Both the position numbers and the translations under genes were made by a program. The notes beneath the pieces were generated by a model, which saw nothing but the letters and a program-made list of their open reading frames with translations, was not told the origin of the DNA and made no database searches. Positions 1 to 10,500 of a stretch of 64,000 nucleotides of DNA are shown one piece after another (the first letter of the stretch is position 1; each line of letters opens with the position of its first letter). The DNA is from Nemophila menziesii (Eukaryota; Streptophyta; Magnoliopsida; Boraginales; Hydrophyllaceae): NCBI GenBank assembly GCA_029959085.1, contig JARWIR010000051.1:2542001-2606000 (forward strand), read 5' to 3'.

Positions 1-2795
1 ATGGTGGCGATTTTGGTCACAGGGGAATAAGTGTCGAAGTAATCAAGGCCTTTCTTTTGGGTGAAACCCTTAATGACAAGCCTAGCTTTGAATTTTTCTA
101 TTGAGCCATCAGGTCTCAACTTTTTCTTAAAAATCCATTTGCTGTTTATGGGTTTGCTGCCTTTGGGTAAGTCAGTTAATTCCCACGTATGATTACTTCT
201 AATAGACTCAAGTTCGCTATTGATAGCTTCTTTCCAAAAACTAGCATCTACCGATCTCAAAGCATCGGTATAAGTTTTTGGGTCTTCCTCCATGAGGAGA
301 CAGGTGACAACCTGTTCACTTATCAGGTCAATGTGAAAACCTTCGGTTAAGAAGGCTGTGATAAAATCAGGTCTGAAACTGGTCTCGGTCCTATGCCTCT
401 TACTCCTCCTAAGTTCTTCCTCAGGAATACTACTAGGCACATAGGAGGTAGAGGGGCCAGGGGCACTATCACATAAAGGAACATTAACCTTATCAGATAA
501 GTTACTAGAAGACAAAGGAGCATCAACACTATGCAAAGTTTTCAAAGGGAAGATGTTTTCAAAAAATTCAGCATCTCTAGATTCAAAAACGGAGTTATCA
601 TCTAATGATAGGAATCTATAGGCTGCACTATTCTGAGCATACCCTATGAAAACGGAGTCTATTGTTTTGGGTCCAACAGTGACTGTTTTAAAATCGGGTA
701 GTTTGACTTTAGCCAGACACCCCCACACTTTTAAAAATTTCAGGTTAGGTGGAAACCCTTTCCACATCTCGTAGGGGGTCTTATCTAGGGATTTATGGGG
801 TACCCTATTAAGGACATAACATGCTGATAGAACAGCTTCCCCCCACATGTTAGTTGGTAAACCTGAACTTATTAACATAGCATTCATAGTCTCTTTAAGG
901 GATCTATTTTTCCTCTCAGCTATGCCATTTTGTTGGGGTGTATAGGGGGCACTAAGTTCGTGGATTATCCCATTTATTTCACAAAACTCTTTAAGTGAAT
1001 TAGAACTATATTCGCCTCCTCTATCTGACCTAAGTCTTTTGATTTTACAGTCTAGTTGATTTTCTACTTCAGCTTTGTATTTTAAAAACGCGTTTTCCGC
1101 CTCGTCTTTAGTTTTAAGAAGATACACTTTAGTGAACCTAGAGTAGTCATCTACAAAGGTTATATAGTAAAGTTTTCCTCCTCTACTAGCGGAGTTTTTA
1201 AAATCAGCTAAGTCAGAATGCACTAATTCAAGGAGACTAGTCTTTCTAGTAGTCACGGGCTTAAAGGGCTTCTTCGCAAGTTTGGACTCAACACAAATTT
1301 GACATTTGGAAAAGTCATCTATTTTATTGAGGGGTATTAGTCCAAGTTCTTTAAGCCTTTTAATGGAAGAGATATTAAGGTGACCTAGTCTACCATGCCA
1401 AGTGTCAAGAGATTCAACAACATAAGCAAAATCAGAGGCATTCTCATTCATTGGTACAGTATTTAAAACAAACAAACCACCATTCATGTACCCTTTCCCC
1501 ACAAATTCATCATTTTTGGTAATAACCATTTTCCCCCCTTCAAATACAAGTTTAAGGCCTACTTTATTAAGAAGAGCTCCGGAAACAAGGTTCCTACGGA
1601 GACAGGGGACGAAGAGAACATCATTCAACTCTAAGGTTTTACCAGAAGTGAGTTTGAGAGAAACCTGTCCTTTACCGAAGACCATGGCAGTTGAGGAGTC
1701 ACCCATGTAAACAAATTCACCATTTGTTGCTTCTTCGAATTTCTTGAACATGGATCTTGTTGAGCAGAAATGACGAGAGGCTCCAGTGTCAAGAATCCAC
1801 TCGGTTTTGTTCTCAATTAAGTTTACCTCAACCATCACTGCAGCAATAACTTCTTCGGTCTCGACCAGATTTGCGGCAGGTTTGGGACCTTGATCAGCTC
1901 TAAGTTTGCACTCGAAAGCCTTATGTCCTTCCTTCCCACAACAGTAACACGCTCCTTTGGGTTTTTGAATCTTACCAGAGGTTTTGAACCCACCACCTTT
2001 GGAGTTGCCGCGATTCTTGTTTCCCCCAAATTTGGATTTGTTGTGGCCTTGTTGTTTACCCTTTCCTTTGAACCTGCCTTTGTTACCTTCACTAGAGCTT
2101 TCAACAAGATTAGCTTTGGAGGAATGAGTAGGAAAAGAGATAGACCTGTCTTTGAGTCGATTAGCCTCTTCGACTTGAATGTGGCTAATCAGCTCTTGTA
2201 GTGTCATTTCCTTCTTCTTGTGCTTCAGTTGATTACGGTATTCGCTCCAGGAAGGTGGGAATTTTTCTAGCAAGATATTGGCTTGGAGAATTTCGCACAT
2301 TTTCATACCTTCAGCAATCACATCTGCGCAAAGGTTCTCATAGACGTGGAGTTGTTCGGTCATGGGTTTTTGATCGGTGAGACGAAAGTTGTACCAAGCC
2401 CCAGTGACATATTTCTTTTTACCCGAATCCTCAGCCCCATATTTTTTCTCAAGTGTCTCCCATATGATCTTTGCCGATTTTTCTTTGGCAAGAAGATCAA
2501 AAATGAGGTTTGAGACATTGTTCAACATCCACCCTCGAGCCATGGTATTAGCTCGTTTAAACCTGGCTTCCAGAGCAAGATGCCTAGTCTGTTCTTCTTC
2601 AGTGGGAACCCCATTGTCCACTAATTGTGGAGGATCCTCGTATAAAACGAAGTCCAGTTCGTACTGTTCAAGACAGATAAGGATCTTTTGTGCCCAACGT
2701 TTGTAGTTGGAACCATTAAGGGATTCCACCTGATTCACGTTGGGAAAAGCCTTTGCATTCAATGATGAAGCAACTGCCGTGTTTTGAAAAGCCAT
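1..2795 (-). CDS. Ty1/copia gag-pol polyprotein, partial (runs off the left edge)
   Basis: Reading the minus strand from ATG at 2795-2793 gives about 931 codons. I saw no stop, and frame anchors agree at 2793, 1908, 1026 and 3. The polyprotein packages and copies a retrotransposon RNA. Visible domains are a gag region with NGSNYKRWAQKI (about residue 28), a zinc knuckle CYCCGKEGHKAFEC (about 282), a protease site WILDTGASRHFC (about 333), a GAG-pre-integrase WHGRLGHLN, an integrase core with LVHSDL, DDYSRF and RSDRGGEY (about 520-590), and the start of reverse transcriptase with WKEAINSELESI and WIFKKKL. The product stops at the window edge, so the RT catalytic box and RNase H are not visible. 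The gene is probably intact on this side; its 3' half and 3' LTR must lie outside. It is a different family from the copia at 7258-12148. Translation was by eye, so an isolated stop could have been missed. Confidence 0.83.
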   Translation of the reverse strand, partial: MAFQNTAVASSLNAKAFPNVNQVESLNGSNYKRWAQKILICLEQYELDFVLYEDPPQLVDNGVPTEEEQTRHLALEARFKRANTMARGWMLNNVSNLIFDLLAKEKSAKIIWETLEKKYGAEDSGKKKYVTGAWYNFRLTDQKPMTEQLHVYENLCADVIAEGMKMCEILQANILLEKFPPSWSEYRNQLKHKKKEMTLQELISHIQVEEANRLKDRSISFPTHSSKANLVESSSEGNKGRFKGKGKQQGHNKSKFGGNKNRGNSKGGGFKTSGKIQKPKGACYCCGKEGHKAFECKLRADQGPKPAANLVETEEVIAAVMVEVNLIENKTEWILDTGASRHFCSTRSMFKKFEEATNGEFVYMGDSSTAMVFGKGQVSLKLTSGKTLELNDVLFVPCLRRNLVSGALLNKVGLKLVFEGGKMVITKNDEFVGKGYMNGGLFVLNTVPMNENASDFAYVVESLDTWHGRLGHLNISSIKRLKELGLIPLNKIDDFSKCQICVESKLAKKPFKPVTTRKTSLLELVHSDLADFKNSASRGGKLYYITFVDDYSRFTKVYLLKTKDEAENAFLKYKAEVENQLDCKIKRLRSDRGGEYSSNSLKEFCEINGIIHELSAPYTPQQNGIAERKNRSLKETMNAMLISSGLPTNMWGEAVLSACYVLNRVPHKSLDKTPYEMWKGFPPNLKFLKVWGCLAKVKLPDFKTVTVGPKTIDSVFIGYAQNSAAYRFLSLDDNSVFESRDAEFFENIFPLKTLHSVDAPLSSSNLSDKVNVPLCDSAPGPSTSYVPSSIPEEELRRSKRHRTETSFRPDFITAFLTEGFHIDLISEQVVTCLLMEEDPKTYTDALRSVDASFWKEAINSELESIRSNHTWELTDLPKGSKPINSKWIFKKKLRPDGSIEKFKARLVIKGFTQKKGLDYFDTYSPVTKIAT

Positions 2796-3188
2796 TTCAG
2801 AAAAAAGGAGAACGGTGAAAAACAAAAACCGGGATATCTTTTAAAATTGTAGGTGAAATATTCACCGTTCGAAATGAAAAGAAATTAAAGGCAATTCAAA
2901 ACAGAAAATAGAAAAATTGATTTAAAGCGTCAACTAGCTATTACAAATGAAAATCAGAACTTACACGGAATACAAAGCAACGATTACACGTAAATAAGCG
3001 AAAAACGGTTACACGGAAATAAGTCTAGCGTTTAAAAGATATTCCGGCGTGCCGGTATCTTCAAACGGAAAAGACTAGAGGACTACAACTACTACGGTTT
3101 ATCTCTGAGAAGTGAGTAGGTAGGGGAGAGCGTTTTTGCTTGCTTTAGCTTTGTGATTTTCGTAGTTGATACTGCTGAGGAGTGAACT

Positions 3189-3198
3189 CTATTTATAG
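3189..3198 (-). promoter_or_regulatory. Putative TATA box of the copia LTR
   Basis: CTATAAATAG on the minus strand lies about 400 bases upstream of the gag start and inside the presumed LTR. This is the expected place for the promoter that makes the element's genomic RNA. It is assigned by motif and position only. Confidence 0.45.
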
Positions 3199-3349
3199 GG
3201 GAAGGGGGAGTTTGAAACCTTTGACCAAAGTAACGGACCAATTAATTCCACGATTCCCTCCTACTAATTGATTGACCGTTTTCTGATTTGATTCTCTTAA
3301 TAGCTGATGGTAAAACTTGATTCATTTTTCATTTTTTGACTCCCCACGA

Positions 3350-3412
3350 ACCACGCCGCCGCCGCCGCCGCCGGGCCGGGCCGGGCGGGGGGGTGGTGGT
3401 GGTGGTGGTGCG
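3350..3412. repeat. GC-rich simple-repeat tract in the copia LTR
   Basis: Runs of GCC, GGGCC and GGT units make a sharply GC-rich island in an otherwise AT-rich region. It accounts for a spurious Arg/Gly-rich open frame (3336-3548). It looks like slippage expansion inside the LTR. Confidence 0.7.
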
Positions 3413-3559
3413 CGCATGTGGCCTTCTCCATTGCTTTTCCATGTTCATGGTGTTGGGCTCTTTGAAAGCTAATGCCATCACATTTGTTAAAAAGCCTTTT
3501 TTCCTATTCCTTTCTACCGATGTGGGAGAAATCCCACTTCCACTTTAAATGGTCCAACA

Positions 3560-3760
3560 GAATCTAATTAAATAAATTTTAAAAGTTAGGGGATCAAATA
3601 AATATTTAAAAAAAAAACATAAAAGTTAAATAGTTATAATTTTTTTTTTATAAATTTTAAGTTAGTTATAATTTTTTTTAAACCAGGAGGGGCCATAGCC
3701 CCCCCCCCCCTACACACAACATACCTCTGCCCTGTGTTTCGTATTCATCGTTTCATTTTA
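3560..3760. repeat. Dispersed repeat, partner at 37690-37885
   Basis: The stretch shares order and wording with 37690-37885: TCTAATTAAATAAATTTTAA, then a TTAAGTTAGTTAT block, then GGGGCCAT, then ACACAACATA and a CTGTGTTTCGT-like end. A poly-C run at about 3700-3711 lies inside. The family is not identified; similar tails occur on many degraded plant repeats. The partner lies near copy B of the large duplication, but this copy lies outside copy A. Confidence 0.5.
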
Positions 3761-3830
3761 CTAGGTGGTGATAAAGGTTAGAAAAGAAAAATAGTCCCAG
3801 CTACCTGGTTAATATTATATTATTTATTAC

Positions 3831-4236
3831 CTTATTGTTTGGAATTTTAGTAATATATTGCTCTCCACCTCCACCATATTGTTGTCCACCTGTCCTTCGA
3901 GAATTCATACCAGACCCACCTGATTCAGCCTGTTTGAAGAACTAATTAGTTACTAGTCATTGTGTAATTCACAAGAAAATACAGGTGAGTAAGTACCTCA
4001 GCAAGAACATCTTTGATCAACTGCTCAGCCTTTGCAATCTGCTCAGAAGTACCTGAGAGATCAATGCCTCTTGTAGGAGAATTAGGGTCAGCATCCATGT
4101 CCCTTGTGACCTGAATCTTTGCTCCAGATTGTGCTTGAAGATTCTTAATTGTGTCTCCTGCCTTACCAATTATCACACCAACCTTACCATTTGGTATCTC
4201 GATTCTCTTGCTTGCACCAGGGTACCCATTTGAGGA
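3831..4236 (-). pseudogene. Two-exon fragment of a KH-domain RNA-binding protein gene
   Basis: The minus strand holds two open exons with good splice borders. Exon 1 (4236-3997, 80 codons) follows TTAG and ends GAG before GTACTT. Exon 2 (3929-3831, 33 codons) follows AAACAG and ends AAG before GTAATA. The protein contains IPNGKVGVIIGKAGDTIKNL, a KH domain with the GKAG form of the GxxG loop, then SGAKIQVTRDMDADPNSPTR, then a Gly/Gln-rich linker and IPNNK, where a second KH domain would begin. This matches plant multi-KH proteins of the FUBP/KHSRP type, which bind single-stranded nucleic acid. No start, stop or further exons are present. The piece sits between a copia LTR and a fragment of an unrelated gene in the opposite orientation, so it is best read as a captured or relocated gene fragment. 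Confidence 0.7.
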
Positions 4237-4596
4237 CTAACCACACTAATTGCATTCTCATTTGAATCTGTATTCAATCAATTAACCAAATACCTTACCT
4301 TACATTTTGTGTAGAAAACAAGGTCAACAAATATAGACTAATTAGACTGTACATCAATATCCAGCATAAAAATACAGTTTTCGTACCAAATTATACACAT
4401 CAATCACGCACATACATATGATTCAACAAATAACAATTACACAGCTGTGCTATTGCAAAACATCAATAGTGCAACTTTAAGCTCTATTCTTTTAAAAACA
4501 TGTAAATCTTGGCGCATATACTAATAACCAGTTGTAAATTGATATGTATTAGCAGTTGTACGTACATGAATTTATATAAACACAAAATGTGTACAG

Positions 4597-4996
4597 GGTA
4601 TTAGTGAAACAGAGATAAGAGCTGCATGTGTACAGGTTCTATTTTCTGTAGTGTATCATTTGCAATCCGGACTTGTTTAGTACTCTTCTGAACTTCTAAG
4701 AATTGCATTATGGTCCCTAAGAGAAGGATCAGACAAGGTAATTTCGTTAAATTTTTGTTACCTTAATGTTTTGTTTTGATTAATTAGCGTGTTTGTAAAA
4801 TTGTAAATAGGAAAAACTGGCTGGTACAAAATTATTAGCGTCTCTTTTAGCAAGTGAAGAGAAAGTGATAGCAAGTATAGCTGTAGGGTTAGTTGAAGCA
4901 AGAGTGTTACTTGAAAAAAGCATCTCTTTGAAAAATTCTTCACCGGAAATTCGTGAAGTATGTCAAAAATTGCTTAGGTGTATTACTTACCCGTAA
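4597..4996 (+). pseudogene. ARM-repeat-like gene fragment, copy A (last two exons, broken)
   Basis: These two exons are homologous, introns included, to 24776-25172. Exon c (4597-4737) encodes SETEIRAACVQVLFSVVYHL and related residues, but carries an in-frame TAG at 4678-4680 where copy B has TCG. Exon d (4811-4996) begins after TTGTAAATAG, encodes KLLASLLASEEKVIASIA, and ends in TAA. It has one extra Lys codon relative to copy B. The alternating hydrophobic helices look like an ARM/HEAT-type protein, and a plant ARM-repeat family is my best guess from memory. Exons a and b, which precede copy B, are missing here; homology stops at the exon c acceptor. The fragment cannot make the full product. 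Confidence 0.62.
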
Positions 4997-5250
4997 TTTG
5001 TAATTTTTAATTTTTAATATATTTGTTACATGGGATTATTGTTGAAAACATCCCCATTAAACTACCTAATTGTTCTTTTATGCCTTCAATAAAATATTTT
5101 ATAAAAAAATGCCTAATAAAATAAATATTTATAGAAAACATCCCCTTTATATTTTCTATACCTTTACTACCCTTATTATTAAATATATTATTTTATTTTA
5201 ATATAATATTAATTTTTAAATATTAAACAAATAATAGGGTACTTCTTTCT

Positions 5251-5379
5251 CCACCACCACCACAACCACCACCACCACCATCACCACCACAACCACCACC
5301 ACAACCACTATGTATGTAACCACCACTACATCCACCACAACCATCACCACCTCCACCACCACCACCACCTACTACTACT
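5251..5379. repeat. CCA/CAC microsatellite
   Basis: This is an imperfect run of CCA, CAC and ACA triplets ending in CTACTACTACTA, inside the left part of the foldback element. It has no counterpart in the right arm, so it probably expanded after the arms formed. Confidence 0.85.
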
Positions 5380-5387
5380 ACTAATTC

Positions 5388-5893
5388 CATCGCACGCGCG
5401 CGTCCGTGAATTTTTTTTTTAAATCGTCATAACTAATTCAAAAAAAATCAGAAAATTAAAAAAATTGTATTTTTGAATAAAGCAAATTAATATTTACGTT
5501 TATGAATTTTTTTGATTTTTTTTGAATTTTTTGATTTTTTTGAATTTTTATGATTTTTTTTTTCGCAGACACGTATTTTCATGTTTTAAACATGGAATTC
5601 CATGTTTTAAACATGAAATTCCATGTTTTAAACCGTGAAATAAACATGGAATTTCATGTTTAAAACATGAAATTCCATGTTTGAAACATGAAATTCCATG
5701 TTTAAAACATGTAATTTCGTGTCTGCGAAAAAAAAAATAAAAAAAATCAAAAAATTCAGAAAATTCCGAAAAAAATCATAGACGTAAATATTAATTTGAT
5801 TTTTCCAAATATAATTTTTTTTTATTTTTTTGATTTTTTTTGAATTAGTTATGACGATTTTAAAAAAATTTCACGGACGCGCGCGTGTGATAA
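5388..5893. repeat. Long palindrome with central CATGTTTAAAACATG-type repeats
   Basis: Both arms, about 190-220 bases each, begin CGCGCGTCCGTGAA and run through ATCGTCATAACTAATTC and TTAATATTTACG towards CGCAGACACG. The centre (about 5576-5722) is a tandem array of self-complementary units of the type ACATGAAATTCCATGTTT, roughly 18-20 bases each. A transcript would fold into a long hairpin. Confidence 0.8.
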
Positions 5894-6662
5894 TTAGTTT
5901 TTTTCTTATTTTTTAATTGTTAATCATAAGGGTAAATTTGGGATGAGGCTGTTTTTAATAAATATTTTTTTCTAGGCACCTTTTTTTAAATAAGTTTTTT
6001 AATAGGCTTTAATCAACAATTGGCTCTTGTTACATATAGTAAATTTTAATTTATTTGTTATCTATAAAAATGATGGGTGTTCTTTCTTGATCATTCTAAT
6101 GACCTGAGACACAAGCTTTCGTATAAGCTTATAATCAATTTTACATATATGGTTAGATGACAAAAATAGTATTATCAAAGATTTTTAAAAAAGTGAGGTA
6201 TCAAAAATATATGGTTACATAAAAGAATCTGAGTTCATAGGTGTTATGAGAATAGTTTCATGATAAAAACTGACTTGTTTTAAAAAAAAAATATTACTAG
6301 CATTTTTGAAATATATTGGTGTTTTTAAGTTTTTGTATTTTTTGGTGTGTGTTTAATTTTATCCAATGTATAAATTTAAATTTGATGATAATAATGATAT
6401 TTTCTTATTTTAAAAAAAAAATTAAGTTATTAAATTTTTCCATAAAATAAAACGTCACATTTCAAAAAAAAAAATCGACAGTTTCTGTCAAAAAAAAAAA
6501 CAGTTTTAAAATGTATTAGCGTGTTTAACCGTTCAGCCTTTGTGATATATGCTTGAAGGTGGTCGATGTCGATTGGATAAAGGCGATTGAAAAAATTTAC
6601 TTCCATCTATACCCATGAACAATTGTGTGGGTTATGTGAAGTTATTAGGCTATATAACCTAT

Positions 6663-6853
6663 GAGTAAAGATATATATCACCTTTTTTGCTTCACCCATG
6701 TATCACCTCCTACATGGAAGTTTTAAACACCAATAAAAATGTCTCTCTCTCTTAAATGTTTATTTTCTCTTTCCTTTATTTAATGCCACGTTAGATGACA
6801 CGTAGGAGGTGATAAATGGGTGAAGCAAAAAGAGGTGATATATAGCAATGCTC
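6663..6853. mobile_element. MITE with 9-bp TSD, private to copy A
   Basis: The 191-bp element lies between direct repeats ATAACCTAT (6654-6662 and 6854-6862). Copy B has the single empty site TATATAACCTATTTATG near 32383. Terminal inverted repeats of about 50 bases share ATATATCACCT, TTTTGCTTCACCCAT and TATCACCTCCTAC. No coding capacity. The 9-bp TSD suggests Mutator-like mobilisation. Bases 6500-6640 just upstream are also absent from copy B, without a recognisable border. Confidence 0.85.
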
Positions 6854-7257
6854 ATAACCTATTTATAAGAACTGGTTCATATATTCTTTTTCACTTCAAC
6901 CTCTTAGCTTTTATACAACTTTTCCTCCCCAAATTCTACCTAAGAAGCTTTATCACAAACGGTTATTGATTTGAATATTAGAGTGTTACCGGTATACTTT
7001 TTCTAAGAGGGTAATAACACATTTTTATTTGTACAAGATTGAATTGTAATTTTTGGTAGATTGAATAAGATTTATTTAGTTGTGATGTGGTTCCATTTTA
7101 ACATAACATGTGGAGAATACGCTTTACGTTCTATCAGGATGGTATCTTTATTAATCCAAAAATGACTATGATCATGCTTATAAATCATAACATGTATTTC
7201 TAGTTAGGAGTAAATATTATCCCAAAAGAATGCCCTAAGAAAGGGTAGAAGGGAGTT

Positions 7258-7574
7258 TGTAAAGATATATAAAGCTAAGTCACCATTGATGAAGCTTCAA
7301 GAACATGAAGAAAAAGCTTTAGATATGAAGAAGAAGAAGAGGAGTAAAGCAGAGAAGAAGATATTTTCTTATTACGTTTTGTTACAATTACAATGTGTAT
7401 ATATAGATTCTATATCAAGTCTACTAACAACTTTTATTCTACAAATCATCTAACAGCTGTAATGTAACTGATTTAGTTACAACTTTATTCTTTATTGCAT
7501 TTTGGTCCTCCAAGTTGTTTTGTTGTTATTTTGTTGACTTGCTTCTTTTCTAATTCTGCATTTACATTCCAAGA
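7258..7574 (-). repeat. 3' LTR of the copia element
   Basis: 317 bp, nearly identical to 11827-12148. The polypurine tract abuts its inner edge at 7575. The last 30 codons of gag-pol read into this LTR. Confidence 0.92.
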
Positions 7575-10500
7575 TCCCCCCACAAGTGGAACATGGATGT
7601 TAATGATGTTCAACTTGGAAATATTGTTGTGAAAAGGCAAAGAACCCAGAGGTTTGGTAAACATATCAGCAAGCTGAAGAGAAGATGGAATGTAAAACAA
7701 CTTGATCACTCCATCCTGCAATTTTTCTCGAGTTATTTTGCAATCAATGTCTACATGCTTTGTTCTTTCATGTTGAACGGGATTTGTGGACATGGCTATA
7801 GCTGATTTACTGTCTGAGTAAACTAGCGCAGGAAAAGAATGTGTTAAACCATAATCTTTCAACGCATATAAAATCCATTGAATTTCACATGTTGTAGCAG
7901 CTAAGGCTCGATACTCTGCTTCAGCAGATGACTTACTAATTGTAGATTGCTTCTTACTTTTCCAAGAAATGAGAGAATCTCCAAGAAATATGCAAAAACC
8001 CGTAATGCTACGCCGTGTGTCAAGGCAACCAGCCCAGTCACTATCACAAAACGCCTTGATTTTTACTTCAGATGATGAAGAGAAGAAAATACCTTGACCT
8101 GGAGTAGCTTTAATGTATCGAAGAACTCGTTGAGTTGCATTCCAATGATCAATTGTTGGTTTAGAAAGGAATTGGCTCAAACAATTAACTGAATATGATA
8201 GATCAGGTCGTGTGATTGTTAAGTAGAGTAATCTACCAATTAGGCGACGATATAATGAAGGATTCTCCATCAAATTGTCTTCATCTTGTCTTAACTTTTG
8301 AGTGGACTCCATAGGAAAAGCAACCGGTTTAGTATTAACAAGTCCACATTCATTGAGAATGTCGAGGGCATATTTGCGTTGACAAAGAGATATGCCTTGT
8401 TTATTTCGAGCAACTTCAATGCCTAGAAAATATTTCAATTCACCTAAGTCTTTGATGGTGAAAGAATCATGTAAAAATGCCTTGAGTCTTTTAATTTCAT
8501 CAACTGAATTACTTGTCAAGATAATGTCATCCACATAAACTAATAATGCAATGAAGTGTGAAGAATCATGTTTGATAAAAAGGCTAGCATCACTGTCTGA
8601 ATGTTTAAAGCCATAAGAGATTAAGGCATTAGAAAGTTTTGAGAACCATTGTCTTGAGGCTTGTTTAAGTCCATATAGACTCTTAATCAGCTTGCATACA
8701 GTATTAGGAGGTGCCTGAAGACCATGAGGGATTGTCATATAGACATCCTCATGTAATTCACCATGTAAGAAGGCATTATTGACATCTAATTGATGTAAAT
8801 GCCAATTATGAATAGAAGCAAGGGCAACAAGAAGTCTTATTGAAACTATTTTAGCAACTGGAGAGAAAGTGTCAAAGAAATCTAACCCCTCTTGTTGATT
8901 GTATCCCTTTGCAACAAGGCGTGCTTTGTGCCTTTCTAGAGTCCCATCAGCTTTATACTTAAGTTTGAAAACCCATTTACATCCTATGGGAGTAACATCA
9001 GTAGGTAATGGAACAATTTGCCAAGTATTGTTGGCTTGAAGAGTAGATAATTTATGTTGAATTGCAAGCATCCATTCTGGTGATTTAGAGGCTTGTTTAT
9101 AGGTTGTAGGTTCAAGGTTAGATGATATTGATGATATGAAAGATGTATAGGAAGGTGATAATCTGTCAGTGCTTAAAAATTCAGTTATGGGATGTGAAGG
9201 ATCAGAAGTAGATGTGGTTTGAGGTATTGAGTTACATAATGAGGTTGAAGGATATATATAATCTTTGAGGTATGTAGGTGGATGCCTATTTCTTGTAGGT
9301 CTAGAGGCTATATTATGTGGTTGAGAAGAGGTTTGTGTAGAAGCAAGTGGAGTAGGTGTTGATTTTTGGATGAGGTCTGGATATATAGTAGAAGAGGGTG
9401 GGAAGAGGAAGGTGTGTAGTTGAGAGGGTGGTGTAATGTTAGAAAAAGGAAATATATTCTCATGGAAGATGACATTTCTTGAGATTAAAATAGTGTTGGT
9501 TGAAAGGTCAAAAAGCTTATATCCTTTTGTAGATGGTGGATAACCAAGGAAGATGCATTTAGTAGATCTTGCATCAAACTTTGATATGTTATTTAAAAGT
9601 GTAGAGGCATAGCATAGACAGCCAAAAACTCGTAAATGATTGAGGTTTGGAGGTTTGTTGTATAATATTTGATAGGGAGTAAGGTTGTTTAAGAGTGGAG
9701 TGGGAAGTCTATTTATAAGGTGAGCAGCAGTAAGAACTGATTCAGACCAAAATTGAAGTGGAAGATTATCTTGAAACATTAAGGCTCTTGCAGTAGTAAG
9801 CAAGTGTTGGTGTTTTCTTTCCACCAATCCGTTTCGCTGAGGAGTTTCTACACAACTAGTTTGATGAATTATGCCTTTCTCAGAATAGAATTGTAGTAAG
9901 GTGAATTCAGGGCCATTATCTGATCTAATGGCTTTGATCTTAGTATCAAATTGTGTAATAATAAGTTGATAGAAGTTCAGTAAGTGAATTTGAACCTCAG
10001 ATTTAGCTTTCATTAGATAAATCCAAGTACACCTAGAACAGTCATCCACAATAGTTAAAAAATATCTATGTCCTGAATGAGATTCACATTTAAAAGGACC
10101 CCAAATATCACAATGGATTAGCTCAAAACAAGTTGAAGATGAACTTTGAGATACAGGAAACGTAAGTCTCTTTTGTTTAGCAAAGTGACAAGAATCACAA
10201 ACATTAGAACTAGAAAAAGTTATATTAGAATCTAATGATTTAAGTGCAGAAAACTTGGCTTTAGAAGGGTGCCCAAGTCTTGAATGCCAAAGATCAAACT
10301 GTTCAGTAGAGGAATTCATAACCTTTGAACTAAGATAAGACTTTAGGTAGTATAATCCATGGAATTCATAAGCAGTCCCAATCATCCTCTTGGAATGTTG
10401 GTCCTGTAAGATGAAATAAGAAGGAAAAAATACAACTGAAATAGCTGAGTCCTTTGTAAGTTTTGAAACTGAGAGAAGGTTATACTTTAGAAGTGGTATA

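Larger units (their letters stand above)
2796..3543 (-). mobile_element. 5' LTR and leader of the left-edge copia element
   Basis: This is the non-coding stretch upstream of the copia gag start. It should hold the leader and 5' LTR. A TATA-like CTATAAATAG lies on the minus strand at 3198-3189. The outer border is probably near 3543, where the minus strand reads TGGAAGTGGGATTTCTCCCA, with a short inverted GTGGGA/TCCCAC pair. I could not find a tRNA-Met primer site or a second LTR, so the inner border is unset. A GC-rich low-complexity tract interrupts the LTR at 3350-3412. Confidence 0.5.
5032..6026. mobile_element. Mutator-like foldback element (9-bp TSD)
   Basis: The element is flanked by the 9-bp direct repeat TTGTTACAT at 5023-5031 and 6027-6035. 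Copy B has one uninterrupted TTGTTACAT near 25187, which proves insertion. The ends are related inverted repeats (GGGATTATTGTTGA against GAGCCAATTGTTGA reading inwards). The middle, about 5388-5893, is a near-perfect palindrome bounded by ACGCGCGCGTCCGTGAA on both sides. No transposase is seen, so it is non-autonomous. A 9-bp TSD fits the Mutator superfamily. Confidence 0.85.

Noticed and set aside
1835..2201. Two open frames of about 90-103 codons in the left-edge copia
   Set aside because: Out-of-frame and opposite-strand shadows of the gag knuckle region. The true frame is the long minus-strand one that runs off the window.
3336..3548. 70-codon Arg/Gly/Val-rich open frame
   Set aside because: Produced by GCC/GGT simple repeats in the LTR.
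5576..5722. CRISPR-like repeat array
   Set aside because: The units are self-complementary and contiguous without unique spacers, and lie in the centre of a transposon palindrome in a plant genome.
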